Positions 25,197 through 34,420 of a stretch of 51,167 nt of DNA are shown here, piece by piece (the first letter of the stretch is position 1; every line of letters starts with the position of its first letter). A program made the translations under genes and the position numbers. Source of the stretch: Bacteroidota bacterium (GTDB lineage Bacteria > Bacteroidota > Bacteroidia > Bacteroidales > UBA12481); NCBI GenBank assembly GCA_018669475.1, contig JABHCC010000204.1, forward strand, positions 1 to 51,167. The letters run 5' to 3'. The notes below the pieces were generated by a model. It was not told the DNA's origin. It searched no databases and saw only the letters and a list, made by a program, of their open reading frames with translations.

Positions 25197-26367
25197 TTAT
25201 TCCTAAGCCCTCATCTTTCTGCACTCCAATTGCCCGCCTTATAGCATCACTTCCATACCGTTTCCGCATTCGATCCATAGCCAGATACAAGTTGACCTGC
25301 TCAGGAGTATCTTCGAAGAGATTAAGCTGCTGGGTGCCGTGAATTAAATTGCTGAGCCTTACGCCAATGAGTCTTATTCGCATTCTTCTGGTATACAGTC
25401 TTTTAAAAAGCTCCTGGGCTGTTTCAATCATGATGTGGTCGAAGCTGGTGTAGATGAGTCGTTTCTGCATAGTATGGGTGTCGAAATTGGCATACCTGAT
25501 CTTTACTGTGATGCAGGCAGTAAGCTTCTCCTGCTTCCTTAGTTCAAAAGCTATTTTTTCTACCATGGTGATCAAGCGACGGTTGAGATCTTTCACATCA
25601 GTAGTGTCCTGGTCGTAGGTGCGTTCAGTACTGATGCTTTTTTGTTCCCAGTAGGCATGTACCGGGGTATGATCAATCCCGTTAGCTTTTTTCCAGATAA
25701 GCATCCCATTTTTCCCCAGTACATGTCCGAGCATATCCGGAGGGATATCACTCAGTGTTTTTATTGTTAATACTCCCATGGAGCGAAGAAGCTGATAGGT
25801 CTTAGGCCCTAACATGGGGATCTTCTTTATTGACAATGGATTCAGGAAATTCTGTACATCCTGTATGGCTACTTCTTTTTCTCCATTGGGCTTGGCTTCC
25901 CCGGTAGCAATCTTGGATACGGTTTTATTGACTGATAATCCAAAAGATATTGGCAAACCGGTTTCTTTGATTATTCGTTGCCGGAGCTCATGAGTCCAGA
26001 TAAGTGATCCAAAGAACCTATCCATTCCTGTAATATCAAGATAATGTTCATCGATGGATGCTTTCTCATATAGCGGGGCCTTTTCTGCAATGATATCAGT
26101 GACCAGTCGGGATTGTTTACTATAAGCTTCCATATCCCCACGGATATAAATTCCATCGCTGCACAGCTGACGTGCCATTTTGATTGGCATGGCTGAATGG
26201 ACTCCGTAAGTTCGAGCCTCATAACTGCAGCTTGATACAACTCCACGGTCAGACAGTCCCCCGATGATGACCGGCTTTCCTATTAGCTGACTGTTTATTA
26301 ATCGCTCTACTGATACAAAAAAGGTATCGAGATCAAAATGTGCTATGATTCTGTTTATTTCGCTCAC
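25177..26367 (-). CDS. dinB: DNA polymerase IV (Y family)
   Basis: This is a translesion DNA polymerase. The palm residues are present: Asp12 in H-F-D-L-D-T-F-F-V-S-V-E, and Asp106/Glu107 in S-I-D-E-H-Y-L-D-I-T. The S-C-S-Y-E-A-R-T-Y-G-V segment (46-56) is the fingers signature, and a helix-hairpin-helix thumb (K-I-P-M-L-G-P-K-T) follows. A little-finger domain completes 396 residues. A classical C-terminal clamp-binding motif may be Q-L-N-L-F-E (about residues 348-353). The last residues are encoded by the 8-bp tandem repeat. Two dyads lie upstream (26387-26412). It is the first gene of the dinB-dnaE pair, expected to be damage-inducible. Confidence 0.95.
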   Translation of the reverse strand: MSEINRIIAHFDLDTFFVSVERLINSQLIGKPVIIGGLSDRGVVSSCSYEARTYGVHSAMPIKMARQLCSDGIYIRGDMEAYSKQSRLVTDIIAEKAPLYEKASIDEHYLDITGMDRFFGSLIWTHELRQRIIKETGLPISFGLSVNKTVSKIATGEAKPNGEKEVAIQDVQNFLNPLSIKKIPMLGPKTYQLLRSMGVLTIKTLSDIPPDMLGHVLGKNGMLIWKKANGIDHTPVHAYWEQKSISTERTYDQDTTDVKDLNRRLITMVEKIAFELRKQEKLTACITVKIRYANFDTHTMQKRLIYTSFDHIMIETAQELFKRLYTRRMRIRLIGVRLSNLIHGTQQLNLFEDTPEQVNLYLAMDRMRKRYGSDAIRRAIGVQKDEGLGISNEVTE

Positions 26368-26386
26368 TGTTTAAATTGAATAAATT

Positions 26387-26412
26387 ACCCTTGCTCAGGG
26401 TTTTGTTACAAA
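26387..26412 (-). promoter_or_regulatory. Two overlapping dyads upstream of dinB, candidate damage operator
   Basis: ACCCT-N5-AGGGT (26387-26401) abuts TTTGT-T-ACAAA (26402-26412). Both are perfect inverted repeats with 5-bp arms, 20-45 bp upstream of the dinB start. An SOS-type repressor could bind here; no such regulator is encoded in the window. Confidence 0.4.
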
Positions 26413-26567
26413 TACCCCAAAAAGATTAAAATATAATCAAAAATCAGCTAAGAATATAATCAAAAGAATTTTTACAGGCAAAGAAATAGTCAGACATCTT
26501 AATGTTTTATTGGATTAGTATTGCTAACTTAAACCTCTACAAGAACTTCTAGCCGGCATTTATTATT

Positions 26568-29000
26568 ATGAACACAATTCTGATCATTGATGATCAAGTC
26601 AAGCGACTTGCAAATCTGCAGAGAATCATTGAAGAAAAATTTGAAAAATGTACTGTGCTGACTGCTCCTGGCGGAGCTAAAGGGTTTGAGATTGCAAGAA
26701 GAAAAAAGCCTGATGCTATTCTTATTGATACTCAGATAGCAGATATTGATGCTTATCAACTTTGTGGCCAGATAAAGGCTGACCAATTGACTTGCTCGGT
26801 TCCGGTATTATTAATTACCGACCTGAAAACTAATCCTGAGTGCGGAGGAAAGATAATTGAGTCAGGTGCTGATACAGCGCTTTCCAGGCCTTTTGATCCA
26901 ATAGAGGTATTTCTTCAGCTCAGGCTCCTGTTTAGGATTAAAGAAAAGAAGGATCACTTGCAGGGTACACCTGAAGCTGTGGAATCAGAGCTGTTGCAGA
27001 GCAGAGAACAATATAAATCAGACTACGATCGATATAGGTTAATGGCTGATAATTCACCAGATATGATGTGGGCGAAAGATATGGAGGGGCGTTTTACCTT
27101 TACTAATAAGGCCATCTGCGATAATTTACTGAATGCTAAAGATGTTAATGAGCCGATTGGGAAGGATGTGATGTTTTTTGTTGACCGGGAAAGAAAAGAG
27201 CATCCCGAAAACCTGAGGTGGTTCACCTTTGGGGAAGACTGTGCTGATTCGGATTCAGTTACGATTGAAAAGAGACAAACATGCCGGTTTGATGAATATG
27301 GTAATGTGTTTGGGAAATACTTGTTTCTGGATGTTTATAAAACCCCGCTATGGAATGAGCATGGTGAAATGACTGGAACGGTTGGGAATGCAAGAATCGT
27401 TACTAAAGAGAGGGAAGTTGAAAAAGCTCTTAAAGAGAGTGAAGAAATGCTTCGAAATATTCTTGAAAATAGCACTAACCTTTTTTATTCACATACGGTT
27501 GATCATGTAATCACTTATTTAAGTCCTCAGGTTGAGGAGATTCTGGGTTATACACAAGAAGAAGCTTTAGTAAGGTGGACTCATCTTGCTTCAGATAATC
27601 TATTAAATGAAAAAGGATTTCAACATACCGAGAGAGCGATCAAGACTGGGGAGAGACAGCCACCTTATGAACTGGAATTATTAAAAAAAGGTGGTGACAA
27701 GATATGGGTTGAAGTGAGAGAGTTTCCCCAGTTAGATGGTGGTGTCGCGAAATCAATTATTGGCTCCTTGACTGAGATAACTGAAAGGAAGCATACTGAG
27801 CATATTCGTGAAGTGATATTCAATATTTCAAAAGCGTCATTATCAAGCCTGAATCTGGAAAAACTGATGGCTTATATACGTATTGAACTTGGAACAATTA
27901 TAGATACCTCGAACTTTTTTATTGCTCTGAAGGATAAAGACAACGATCGGATTACTTTACCATTCTTTGATGATGAGAAAGATCATTTGTCGATTTTGCC
28001 AGAGGGTAAAACCTTAACTAATTATGTTATCAGTACAGATAAACCCCTGTTGGTTGATTCATTTGAGAAAAAGAAAATGACTGCTGATGGTAAGATTGAA
28101 TTGTTTGGCAGCTTATCAAAAAAATGGTTGGGTGTTCCTCTTCGTTTAGAAAATGAGGTTATTGGTGTTTTGGCAGTACAGAGTTATACCGATGAAAACG
28201 CTTATGATGATGCTGATATGAAGATGTTGGAATTTGTTTCAGATCAGATAAGTGTGTCAATCCACAGAAAAAAGACAGAAGAGGACCTGCACTTTGCCCT
28301 GAAGAAAGCCAAAGAGAGTGATCATCTGAAGTCTGCTTTTCTTGCTAATATGAGCCATGAAATTCGCACTCCAATGAATGGCATATTAGGTTTTGCTGAA
28401 TTGCTTAAGGATCCTGATATTACTGGTGATGAGCATGAAAAGTATGTTAGTGTCATTGAATCTAGTGGTGAACGTATGCTTAGTACAATTAATGATTTAA
28501 TTGATATCTCAAAAATAGAGTCAAAGCAGACTGAAGTTCAATATAACAGAATCAGGATAAATGAACTGACTGATGACTTATATCGATTTTTTAATCCTGA
28601 AACTGAGCGTAAAGGACTTCAATTGATTTTAAATAATAGTTTACCAGTTGAGAAATCTCTTATCAATACTGACCGGGAAAAATTATATGCAATTCTCACA
28701 AATTTGATTAAAAATTCGATCAAGTATACTCAAAAGGGCAGGATAGAATTTGGTTACCAGAGAAAAGAGAGTTTTATTGAGTTTTACGTGGAAGATACTG
28801 GAATTGGTATTCCTGAAGAACATCATAAGTCGATTTTTGATCGTTTTGTTCAGGCTGAGATGAGCAATTTTAAGCGTTTTGAGGGATCTGGATTAGGTTT
28901 GTCTATTACAAAGGCTTATGTCGAGATGCTTGGTGGGGAGATTTGGTTAATATCCGAAACCGGGAAGGGTTCAAAGTTTAGCTTCACAATTCCTAAATAA
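26568..29000 (+). CDS. Hybrid-type sensor histidine kinase (REC-PAS-PAS-GAF-HisKA-HATPase)
   Basis: The 810-residue protein has no membrane helix, so it is a cytoplasmic sensor kinase. An N-terminal receiver domain (1-125) has Asp8, Asp9 and phosphoacceptor Asp54, but the usual invariant lysine is Arg107 (S-R-P-F-D). Two PAS domains follow (about 150-285 and 290-408; the second has I-T-Y-L-S-P-Q-V-E-E-I-L-G-Y), then a GAF domain (about 420-565). HisKA carries His597 in M-S-H-E-I-R-T-P-M-N-G. HATPase motifs are N-L-I-K-N-S-I-K-Y-T, D-T-G-I-G-I-P and G-S-G-L-G-L-S-I. No response regulator gene is adjacent. The signal is unknown; PAS and GAF domains usually bind small ligands or heme. Confidence 0.93.
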   Translation: MNTILIIDDQVKRLANLQRIIEEKFEKCTVLTAPGGAKGFEIARRKKPDAILIDTQIADIDAYQLCGQIKADQLTCSVPVLLITDLKTNPECGGKIIESGADTALSRPFDPIEVFLQLRLLFRIKEKKDHLQGTPEAVESELLQSREQYKSDYDRYRLMADNSPDMMWAKDMEGRFTFTNKAICDNLLNAKDVNEPIGKDVMFFVDRERKEHPENLRWFTFGEDCADSDSVTIEKRQTCRFDEYGNVFGKYLFLDVYKTPLWNEHGEMTGTVGNARIVTKEREVEKALKESEEMLRNILENSTNLFYSHTVDHVITYLSPQVEEILGYTQEEALVRWTHLASDNLLNEKGFQHTERAIKTGERQPPYELELLKKGGDKIWVEVREFPQLDGGVAKSIIGSLTEITERKHTEHIREVIFNISKASLSSLNLEKLMAYIRIELGTIIDTSNFFIALKDKDNDRITLPFFDDEKDHLSILPEGKTLTNYVISTDKPLLVDSFEKKKMTADGKIELFGSLSKKWLGVPLRLENEVIGVLAVQSYTDENAYDDADMKMLEFVSDQISVSIHRKKTEEDLHFALKKAKESDHLKSAFLANMSHEIRTPMNGILGFAELLKDPDITGDEHEKYVSVIESSGERMLSTINDLIDISKIESKQTEVQYNRIRINELTDDLYRFFNPETERKGLQLILNNSLPVEKSLINTDREKLYAILTNLIKNSIKYTQKGRIEFGYQRKESFIEFYVEDTGIGIPEEHHKSIFDRFVQAEMSNFKRFEGSGLGLSITKAYVEMLGGEIWLISETGKGSKFSFTIPK

Positions 29001-29151
29001 TTAATCGCCTGGATTGAATAATCTGAATAATCCGAATATTCTTTTAGTTTTTAAGTATTCAAAGAATAAATACTGAACTTAAGAATGCCAAAGATTAAGC
29101 CGAAGAAAGTGATATTCAGACGCGAAGAAATAATGGTTTATTACGATTTAG

Positions 29152-29159
29152 TATATTTG
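29152..29159 (+). promoter_or_regulatory. -7 promoter element before the zinc-ribbon gene
   Basis: TATATTTG matches TAnnTTTG exactly and would give a start near 29166, 17 nt before the ATG at 29183. No clear -33 TTG is seen at the expected distance. Confidence 0.4.
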
Positions 29160-29182
29160 TAAGCGAACTAATAATTACTAAA

Positions 29183-29416
29183 ATGGATTTTCGCTGTAGG
29201 GTTTGTGATGTGGTCTTTCAAAGTTCCGGAACAAAAAAAGAATATGTTGATTCTATATACGGGCCTTGTTCAAAAGTAGTTGCCAACTGTCCAACTTGTG
29301 GTGGTGAATCTTCGGAGTTCAGAACTCCAAAACAAAAGAAATCTTCTTCATCCGGAGCTATTGCACCATGTGGTATGAGCCCTCAGGCTGCAGGATGTTC
29401 TTCTTGTAGTCAATAA
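29183..29416 (+). CDS. Small zinc-ribbon protein (FmdB-like)
   Basis: This 77-residue protein has paired cysteines typical of a zinc ribbon: Cys5 and Cys8 in F-R-C-R-V-C, and Cys36 and Cys39 in N-C-P-T-C-G. A serine-rich linker leads to a tail with three further cysteines (P-C-G...G-C-S-S-C). It resembles the FmdB-type putative regulatory proteins. Its role is unknown; it may bind nucleic acid or a metal. It is followed after 20 nt by the methyltransferase gene. Confidence 0.7.
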   Translation: MDFRCRVCDVVFQSSGTKKEYVDSIYGPCSKVVANCPTCGGESSEFRTPKQKKSSSSGAIAPCGMSPQAAGCSSCSQ

Positions 29417-29436
29417 TTTGTATTGTACTAAGCCAC

Positions 29437-30297
29437 ATGCCTCATACAGTAACAAAACTGGTTTTAAGTAACAATTCTCCAAAATTAGTCTATCGATTTC
29501 CGTGGCTGCTTCGTCTTCAGCATATAGCAAGCTGGCTGATGACGCTGAGATTATGGTACTGTAGAAGAGAAAGCAGACGAATTCTTCTGAACAAAACTCA
29601 CAGCAAAAGCTTTTTAGAAGCTGGGTGTGGCTCAGGTGAATTATTATTTAGCTTGTCAAGGAGATTTAAATCCGGAGAATTTGTGGGCATTGACATTAAT
29701 GAAGAATCTGTAAACATAGCTGGTAAGTACTGCTATTCAAGGAATATCAAAAATGTGAGTCTCGAAATGTCAGGAATTGATGATTTCAAATCTGACCTAA
29801 GCTTTGATGCAATATCATGCATATCAGTACTTCAATATGTTTCCAATCCGGATAAATCATTTATTCATTTACTTAAGATGTTGGGAGAGAATGGTAAACT
29901 ACTGATATATCTTCCTGTTGATGATAAGCGAGTACTCCCAGGATATAATTATCTGCGAAAATCATGGTTTCGACCAGTTGTATATGACTCATATAAAGAG
30001 GTTAATTATAAGTTGACTGAGCCTGAAATCAAACGTATTATTCATGAAAACGATGCGCAAATTGACAAGTTATCCTATACTTACGATTGGGCTGGGAAAA
30101 TTGGATATGAGCTTATCTCATTCGGCCAGCTCTTTATTTTGCGTGTCAATTGGATATTAGCTTTTCTATTTGCAATAGTTTACTTTCCAATTATACTATT
30201 GCCAGCATGGCTTTTTATGCTCATGGATATGATTCTGCCGAAAAAGAGGGGAAATGGGATATTGTTGACAATATCCCGACTTACAACTACCGCCTGA
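29437..30297 (+). CDS. Class I SAM-dependent methyltransferase with C-terminal membrane segment
   Basis: SAM-binding motif I is F-L-E-A-G-C-G-S-G-E (59-68), followed by the acidic loop V-G-I-D-I-N-E-E-S. Motif post-II is about I-S-C-I-S-V-L-Q-Y-V. A strongly hydrophobic C-terminal region (about 230-268) predicts one or two membrane helices, so the protein probably acts on a membrane lipid, quinone or polyprenyl-linked glycan. The substrate cannot be told. It starts 20 nt after the zinc-ribbon gene and converges on the TonB receptor gene. Confidence 0.85.
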   Translation: MPHTVTKLVLSNNSPKLVYRFPWLLRLQHIASWLMTLRLWYCRRESRRILLNKTHSKSFLEAGCGSGELLFSLSRRFKSGEFVGIDINEESVNIAGKYCYSRNIKNVSLEMSGIDDFKSDLSFDAISCISVLQYVSNPDKSFIHLLKMLGENGKLLIYLPVDDKRVLPGYNYLRKSWFRPVVYDSYKEVNYKLTEPEIKRIIHENDAQIDKLSYTYDWAGKIGYELISFGQLFILRVNWILAFLFAIVYFPIILLPAWLFMLMDMILPKKRGNGILLTISRLTTTA

Positions 30298-30326
30298 CCC
30301 GATTTTTAAGCATGAGCTTCCAATTA

Positions 30327-32684
30327 TCAGATGCTACGTATCTTAAGGCCCAGGAAAAAAGTTCGTGGCCGGCTGGGTCCATAAACGTAATTACTATCAC
30401 GGTATTTTCCACTATCGAAATCAGACTGATAATTGTTCAGCATATTTTGGACTCCACCAAAAACCTGTAATTCAGTGTCGAGGTTACCCAAAGTCCAATT
30501 GTAAGATACTTTGGTGTTTAACTCCCAAAACGACTCAGTATGAATATATTCGTCAGCGGTAATCTCTGGTGCACCGGCATAATGAACCAAAAGCATCGGG
30601 CCAGTATATACTCCTGACAAACTACCTTGAAATGGAGATTCAGGAGTTACAGTAAGGGTGAAGTATCCATAGTAATCAGGTGTTTTCAAATAGCGTTCAG
30701 TGGGATCCAAATCATCAGAATATACGATCCCTTTATCAAATATGCTCGACTGTAAAGTGACGCCGGTTTCAAGCTGGTACTGTCTGTTATAGTTGGCTCT
30801 GACCTCAAGTGTTCCTCCCTGAACTGTGGAAAAAGCTGCATTCCTTTTCTCAAAAATTTTACCAAACATATCCTCTCCGGATTCCTCCAGAACGAATGCC
30901 TCATTGAGTCGGGTATGAAATCCCTCAAGAGTAAAGCCATAGACATACTTCTCGCTTGGCATGTCATAGTTTATGGATGCGCTTAAGCTTTGAGAACGCT
31001 CCGGTTTTAAATCCGGAGATAAAATTATTCTTGAGATACCACCACCTGCAAAAGCCATATGCATATCAGCATCAAATGCCTGTGGAGCCCTAAATCCTGA
31101 TGACCAGCTGATTCTGAATTGTGTCTTCTGTTTGAGGCGATATAATAGGGAAACTCTTGGATTAATAATTATATTTTCAATCAGGTTATGCTTATCTGCT
31201 CTGACTCCGGCGAGTAGTGTGAAACTTGGACTCATGGCCCAATCACTCTGAAAAAAGGCCCCAAGATTAGTAGTTGTCTGATCCAATTTATAATTGTAAG
31301 TGTCGATTTCATCATAAATATCATCATACACATATTCTGCGCCAATAGTAAAAGTGTTTGTGCCAATGAGGAGGTCATCTGCCCGGTGATTGATTTGACC
31401 ACCAACCTGGTAAGTTCTATTGTCGGAGTATCCATACGGAGGATTCATATAATGATTGAAAATATCACTTGAATCAACATAAGGCTTTATAACGGGGTCA
31501 GGAATAATACCTGTATAATGTCTGCGGATTGTTTGCTGGCCAGCACCATACAGAATGAAAGCACTTTTATTCTCATTAAAGTCGACCTGATAATCGATAC
31601 CGGCCATAAGAACATTATGTGTTCTTTCTTCAGATTGTAGGGCCTGATGAGCCGGACCATTAATTTGATCACCCCCACGACGATATTCATATAAACTGCT
31701 GAAATTGAATTCAATTTTCTGATTGTGGCTTGGCCTCAAAAATGCATTGATTCCAAATGAGTTATTTTTAAGATGAGGGATTTCAGAAAATCCATCTGCA
31801 TTGTGATCATATGAATCCCTGTTTCTATGCGATGTATATAAAGATATCCCTGAATTCCTTTTTTGTGACATTACTGAAAGGCTTCCGTTTACCATTTGAT
31901 CCTGGGCAGAGCCGTTTATCCATGAATTACGAGCCGATACTTCGTATGTATTATCTTCGGGAATCTTAGTAATTACGTTTACCGTTCCTCCAATTGCACT
32001 TGAACCATATAATGCCGATCCACCACCACGAACAATTTCTATTTGCTCAATCATGTTAGATGGTATCTGCTCAAGGCCATACAATCCGGTTAAGGAACTA
32101 AAAACCGCACGGCCGTTTACCAGGATTTGTGAATAAGCTCCACCTAATCCATTCATCCTTAGTTGTGTGTAATTACATGTTTGGCAATCTGTTTCAACTC
32201 TGATTCCAGGTTGGAAAGACAAACCATCCAGTAGGGTATTAGCTTCAATTCTATCGAAAAGTTTTCCTTCGATTACATTAACTATCACTGGTGACCTGGT
32301 TTTTCGTTTGAATGTTTTGGTACCTGTTACAACAATCTCATCAATATCCATTAACTTCTCCTCAAGCTCAAAATTAAGCTCAATGGTCACTCCTTTTTCT
32401 AATATAACAGCCTTCTCCTGAGATTTATATCCAACCATCCTGGCTACTAAAATGTATTCACCTGGTGTTAAATTAACCAGCATATAGTGCCCGGTAGGAT
32501 CGGTTACAGTACCAACATTTGTTCCTTTCAAATAGACAGTAACAAAGGGCATATGCTCTCCATTTGATTTTACATCTCCAAAAATATTGGCATCTGTATC
32601 CTTTTCCTGAGCAATGCCTGATATTGGTGTCCACAGGCATATGAGTAGGCAAAACGTGAAAAAAGTGCTGATCTGTTTGGTCAT
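30327..32684 (-). CDS. TonB-dependent outer membrane receptor
   Basis: This receptor imports a ligand across the outer membrane using TonB energy. A signal peptide ends at about residue 26 (S-G-I-A-Q). It is followed by a carboxypeptidase-D-like regulatory domain (30-110: V-T-V-Y-L-K-G-T-N-V-G-T), a TonB-box-like M-D-I-D-E-I-V-V-T-G-T, a plug domain (about 125-235), and a 22-strand barrel to 785. The plug contains D-C-Q-T-C-N-Y-T-Q-L-R-M-N-G-L-G-G, a two-cysteine variant known from a BtuB-like group of Bacteroidota receptors. No SusD partner follows, so it is more like a metal, siderophore or vitamin receptor than a glycan one. The substrate is not identified. Confidence 0.93.
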   Translation of the reverse strand: MTKQISTFFTFCLLICLWTPISGIAQEKDTDANIFGDVKSNGEHMPFVTVYLKGTNVGTVTDPTGHYMLVNLTPGEYILVARMVGYKSQEKAVILEKGVTIELNFELEEKLMDIDEIVVTGTKTFKRKTRSPVIVNVIEGKLFDRIEANTLLDGLSFQPGIRVETDCQTCNYTQLRMNGLGGAYSQILVNGRAVFSSLTGLYGLEQIPSNMIEQIEIVRGGGSALYGSSAIGGTVNVITKIPEDNTYEVSARNSWINGSAQDQMVNGSLSVMSQKRNSGISLYTSHRNRDSYDHNADGFSEIPHLKNNSFGINAFLRPSHNQKIEFNFSSLYEYRRGGDQINGPAHQALQSEERTHNVLMAGIDYQVDFNENKSAFILYGAGQQTIRRHYTGIIPDPVIKPYVDSSDIFNHYMNPPYGYSDNRTYQVGGQINHRADDLLIGTNTFTIGAEYVYDDIYDEIDTYNYKLDQTTTNLGAFFQSDWAMSPSFTLLAGVRADKHNLIENIIINPRVSLLYRLKQKTQFRISWSSGFRAPQAFDADMHMAFAGGGISRIILSPDLKPERSQSLSASINYDMPSEKYVYGFTLEGFHTRLNEAFVLEESGEDMFGKIFEKRNAAFSTVQGGTLEVRANYNRQYQLETGVTLQSSIFDKGIVYSDDLDPTERYLKTPDYYGYFTLTVTPESPFQGSLSGVYTGPMLLVHYAGAPEITADEYIHTESFWELNTKVSYNWTLGNLDTELQVFGGVQNMLNNYQSDFDSGKYRDSNYVYGPSRPRTFFLGLKIRSI

Positions 32685-32768
32685 GGTTTTAATTTTTTTT
32701 AGTCATCCTCTTATACACTGAAAGCATGAAAATGTTGCTATTTTTAAGGATTCTTAAATATAATTAAC

Positions 32769-34235
32769 ATGAAGCGTTATACTCTTATCTGTCTGGTTCT
32801 AATTCTGTGGACAGTCTCATTTGCACAAAACAAAATTGAACCAAACTGGGAATCTATTGATGCAAGACCCATTCCTGAATGGTTTTCAGATGCAAAATTC
32901 GGAATCTTTATCCATTGGGGACCCTATTCTGTGCCTGCCTGGACACCAAAAGGTACTTATTCAGAATGGTATCAGTACTGGTTGCAGAAAAAAACGCTTT
33001 TTGGGAATGGGGATTTCTCGGGCAAAGAGGTGGTCAACTTCCATAATGATCGATATGGTGAAGATTATTCATATTATAATTTTGGAGAAGAGTTTAAGGC
33101 TGAGCTATTTGATGCAGATGAGTGGGCAGAGCTCTTCAAAAAGGCCGGAGCAAAATATATTGTTCCTACAACAAAACATCATGATGGATTCTGTCTATGG
33201 CCAAGCGAAACAGCGAATCAAACATGGGGTTTTCCATGGAATAGTGTAGATATTGGTCCGAAACGCGACCTAATGGGAGAGCTCACAAAAGCTGTTCGCA
33301 AAACTGATGTGAAAATGGGCATGTATTATTCAGTTTATGAATGGTTCAATCCCTTATACAACTCTGATCTCGATCGTTTTGTTGACGAGCATCTGCATCC
33401 GCAATTCAAAGATCTCATATCAAAATATAAGCCTGATTTAATCTTTGCGGATGGTGAATGGGACCATCCGGCAGAAAAATGGAAATCTCAGGAATTACTT
33501 GCTTGGTTGTTTAATGAAAGCGGATGCAGTGATGATCTTGTGATCAATGATCGATGGGGTAAAGGAATACGCTTCAATCATGCAGGATACTATACAGCTG
33601 AATATGACCCGACTTATGAAGGTGACCATCCATGGGAAGAGTGCAGGGGAATGGGATTTTCCTTCGGATACAACCGTGCCGAAGATTCATGGGATTATAA
33701 TTCACCACAGAATCTTGTGCTTTTATTGGTCGATGTTGTCAGTAGGGGAGGCAACCTTCTGCTTGACATAGGTCCGGATGCTGATGGTAAAATTCCACCA
33801 ATCATGCAAGACAGATTGTTATCGATGGGTGCTTGGCTACAGGTGAATGGTGAAGCTATTTATGGCACAAGAAAATACGAAAAAACCTGTCAATGGAGTG
33901 AAGGGAGTAAGGATCATCCTAAGGTTGGAAGCCATTATACTTCAGCTACCTATGTCTTGAAACAAACGGTAGATCCTGATCCCGGATATGCTGTAAAAGA
34001 AGTGTTTTTCACGCAGAAACCAGGCTTATTATATTGCATTCTGCCAAAATACCCGAAAGAGAGCATTGAAATTAGAGACATACATCCTTCTTCATCTGCG
34101 AAAATCAGTATGCTGGGCTACAAGCAGGCACTAAACTGGGTAAGAACCAGGGATGGAATCAGAGTAGAAGTCCCTGCTTTGATACCAGGTGAGATTCCAT
34201 GCCAGCATGCCTGGACGATTAGGATTGAGGAGTAG
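32769..34235 (+). CDS. Alpha-L-fucosidase, glycoside hydrolase family 29
   Basis: GH29 enzymes are retaining alpha-L-fucosidases. A signal peptide (1-20, ending S-F-A-Q) shows export. F-G-I-F-I-H-W-G-P-Y-S-V-P-A-W (44-58) and T-T-K-H-H-D-G-F (134-141) are clear family signatures. The likely nucleophile is Asp228 in L-I-F-A-D-G-E-W. The acid/base residue cannot be placed with confidence. The length of 488 residues is normal. It is transcribed away from the TonB receptor gene. A GH95 fucosidase lies 12 kb away, so the organism can probably remove fucose in more than one linkage. A G-tract motif follows the stop codon. Confidence 0.95.
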   Translation: MKRYTLICLVLILWTVSFAQNKIEPNWESIDARPIPEWFSDAKFGIFIHWGPYSVPAWTPKGTYSEWYQYWLQKKTLFGNGDFSGKEVVNFHNDRYGEDYSYYNFGEEFKAELFDADEWAELFKKAGAKYIVPTTKHHDGFCLWPSETANQTWGFPWNSVDIGPKRDLMGELTKAVRKTDVKMGMYYSVYEWFNPLYNSDLDRFVDEHLHPQFKDLISKYKPDLIFADGEWDHPAEKWKSQELLAWLFNESGCSDDLVINDRWGKGIRFNHAGYYTAEYDPTYEGDHPWEECRGMGFSFGYNRAEDSWDYNSPQNLVLLLVDVVSRGGNLLLDIGPDADGKIPPIMQDRLLSMGAWLQVNGEAIYGTRKYEKTCQWSEGSKDHPKVGSHYTSATYVLKQTVDPDPGYAVKEVFFTQKPGLLYCILPKYPKESIEIRDIHPSSSAKISMLGYKQALNWVRTRDGIRVEVPALIPGEIPCQHAWTIRIEE

Positions 34236-34246
34236 ATCGGGAGTCT

Positions 34247-34282
34247 GGGGATCGGGGACCCGTGGGGACTGGGGACAAGGGG
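34247..34282 (+). repeat. G-quadruplex-forming run of five GGGG tracts
   Basis: GGGG occurs at 34247, 34254, 34264, 34271 and 34279 with loops of 3, 6, 3 and 4 nt, 12 nt after the GH29 stop codon. This fits the G-quadruplex pattern and stands out sharply in AT-rich DNA. Confidence 0.75.
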
Positions 34283-34420
34283 AGATTAAAGCTACACAAT
34301 TACCAAATAATGTTTCGCAATTGTTTTTTTAGTCTTTCATATTTTAACTGAACATTCTCTTCTTTTTCTTCTTTTGTATATCTTTAGATAATCCCCCCTG
34401 AACTGAACGATTGACTCATT

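Noticed and set aside
22122-25342. Many plus-strand open frames of 60-110 codons over dnaE and dinB
   Set aside because: They are antisense to clear polymerase genes and show no domain or leader features.
29001-29060. Terminator after the histidine kinase gene
   Set aside because: The GAATA/TATTC pairing is short and weak, with only a poor T-rich tail.
18140-34235. A polysaccharide utilisation locus around the fucosidases
   Set aside because: There is no SusC/SusD pair, and the TonB receptor belongs to a different type without a SusD partner.
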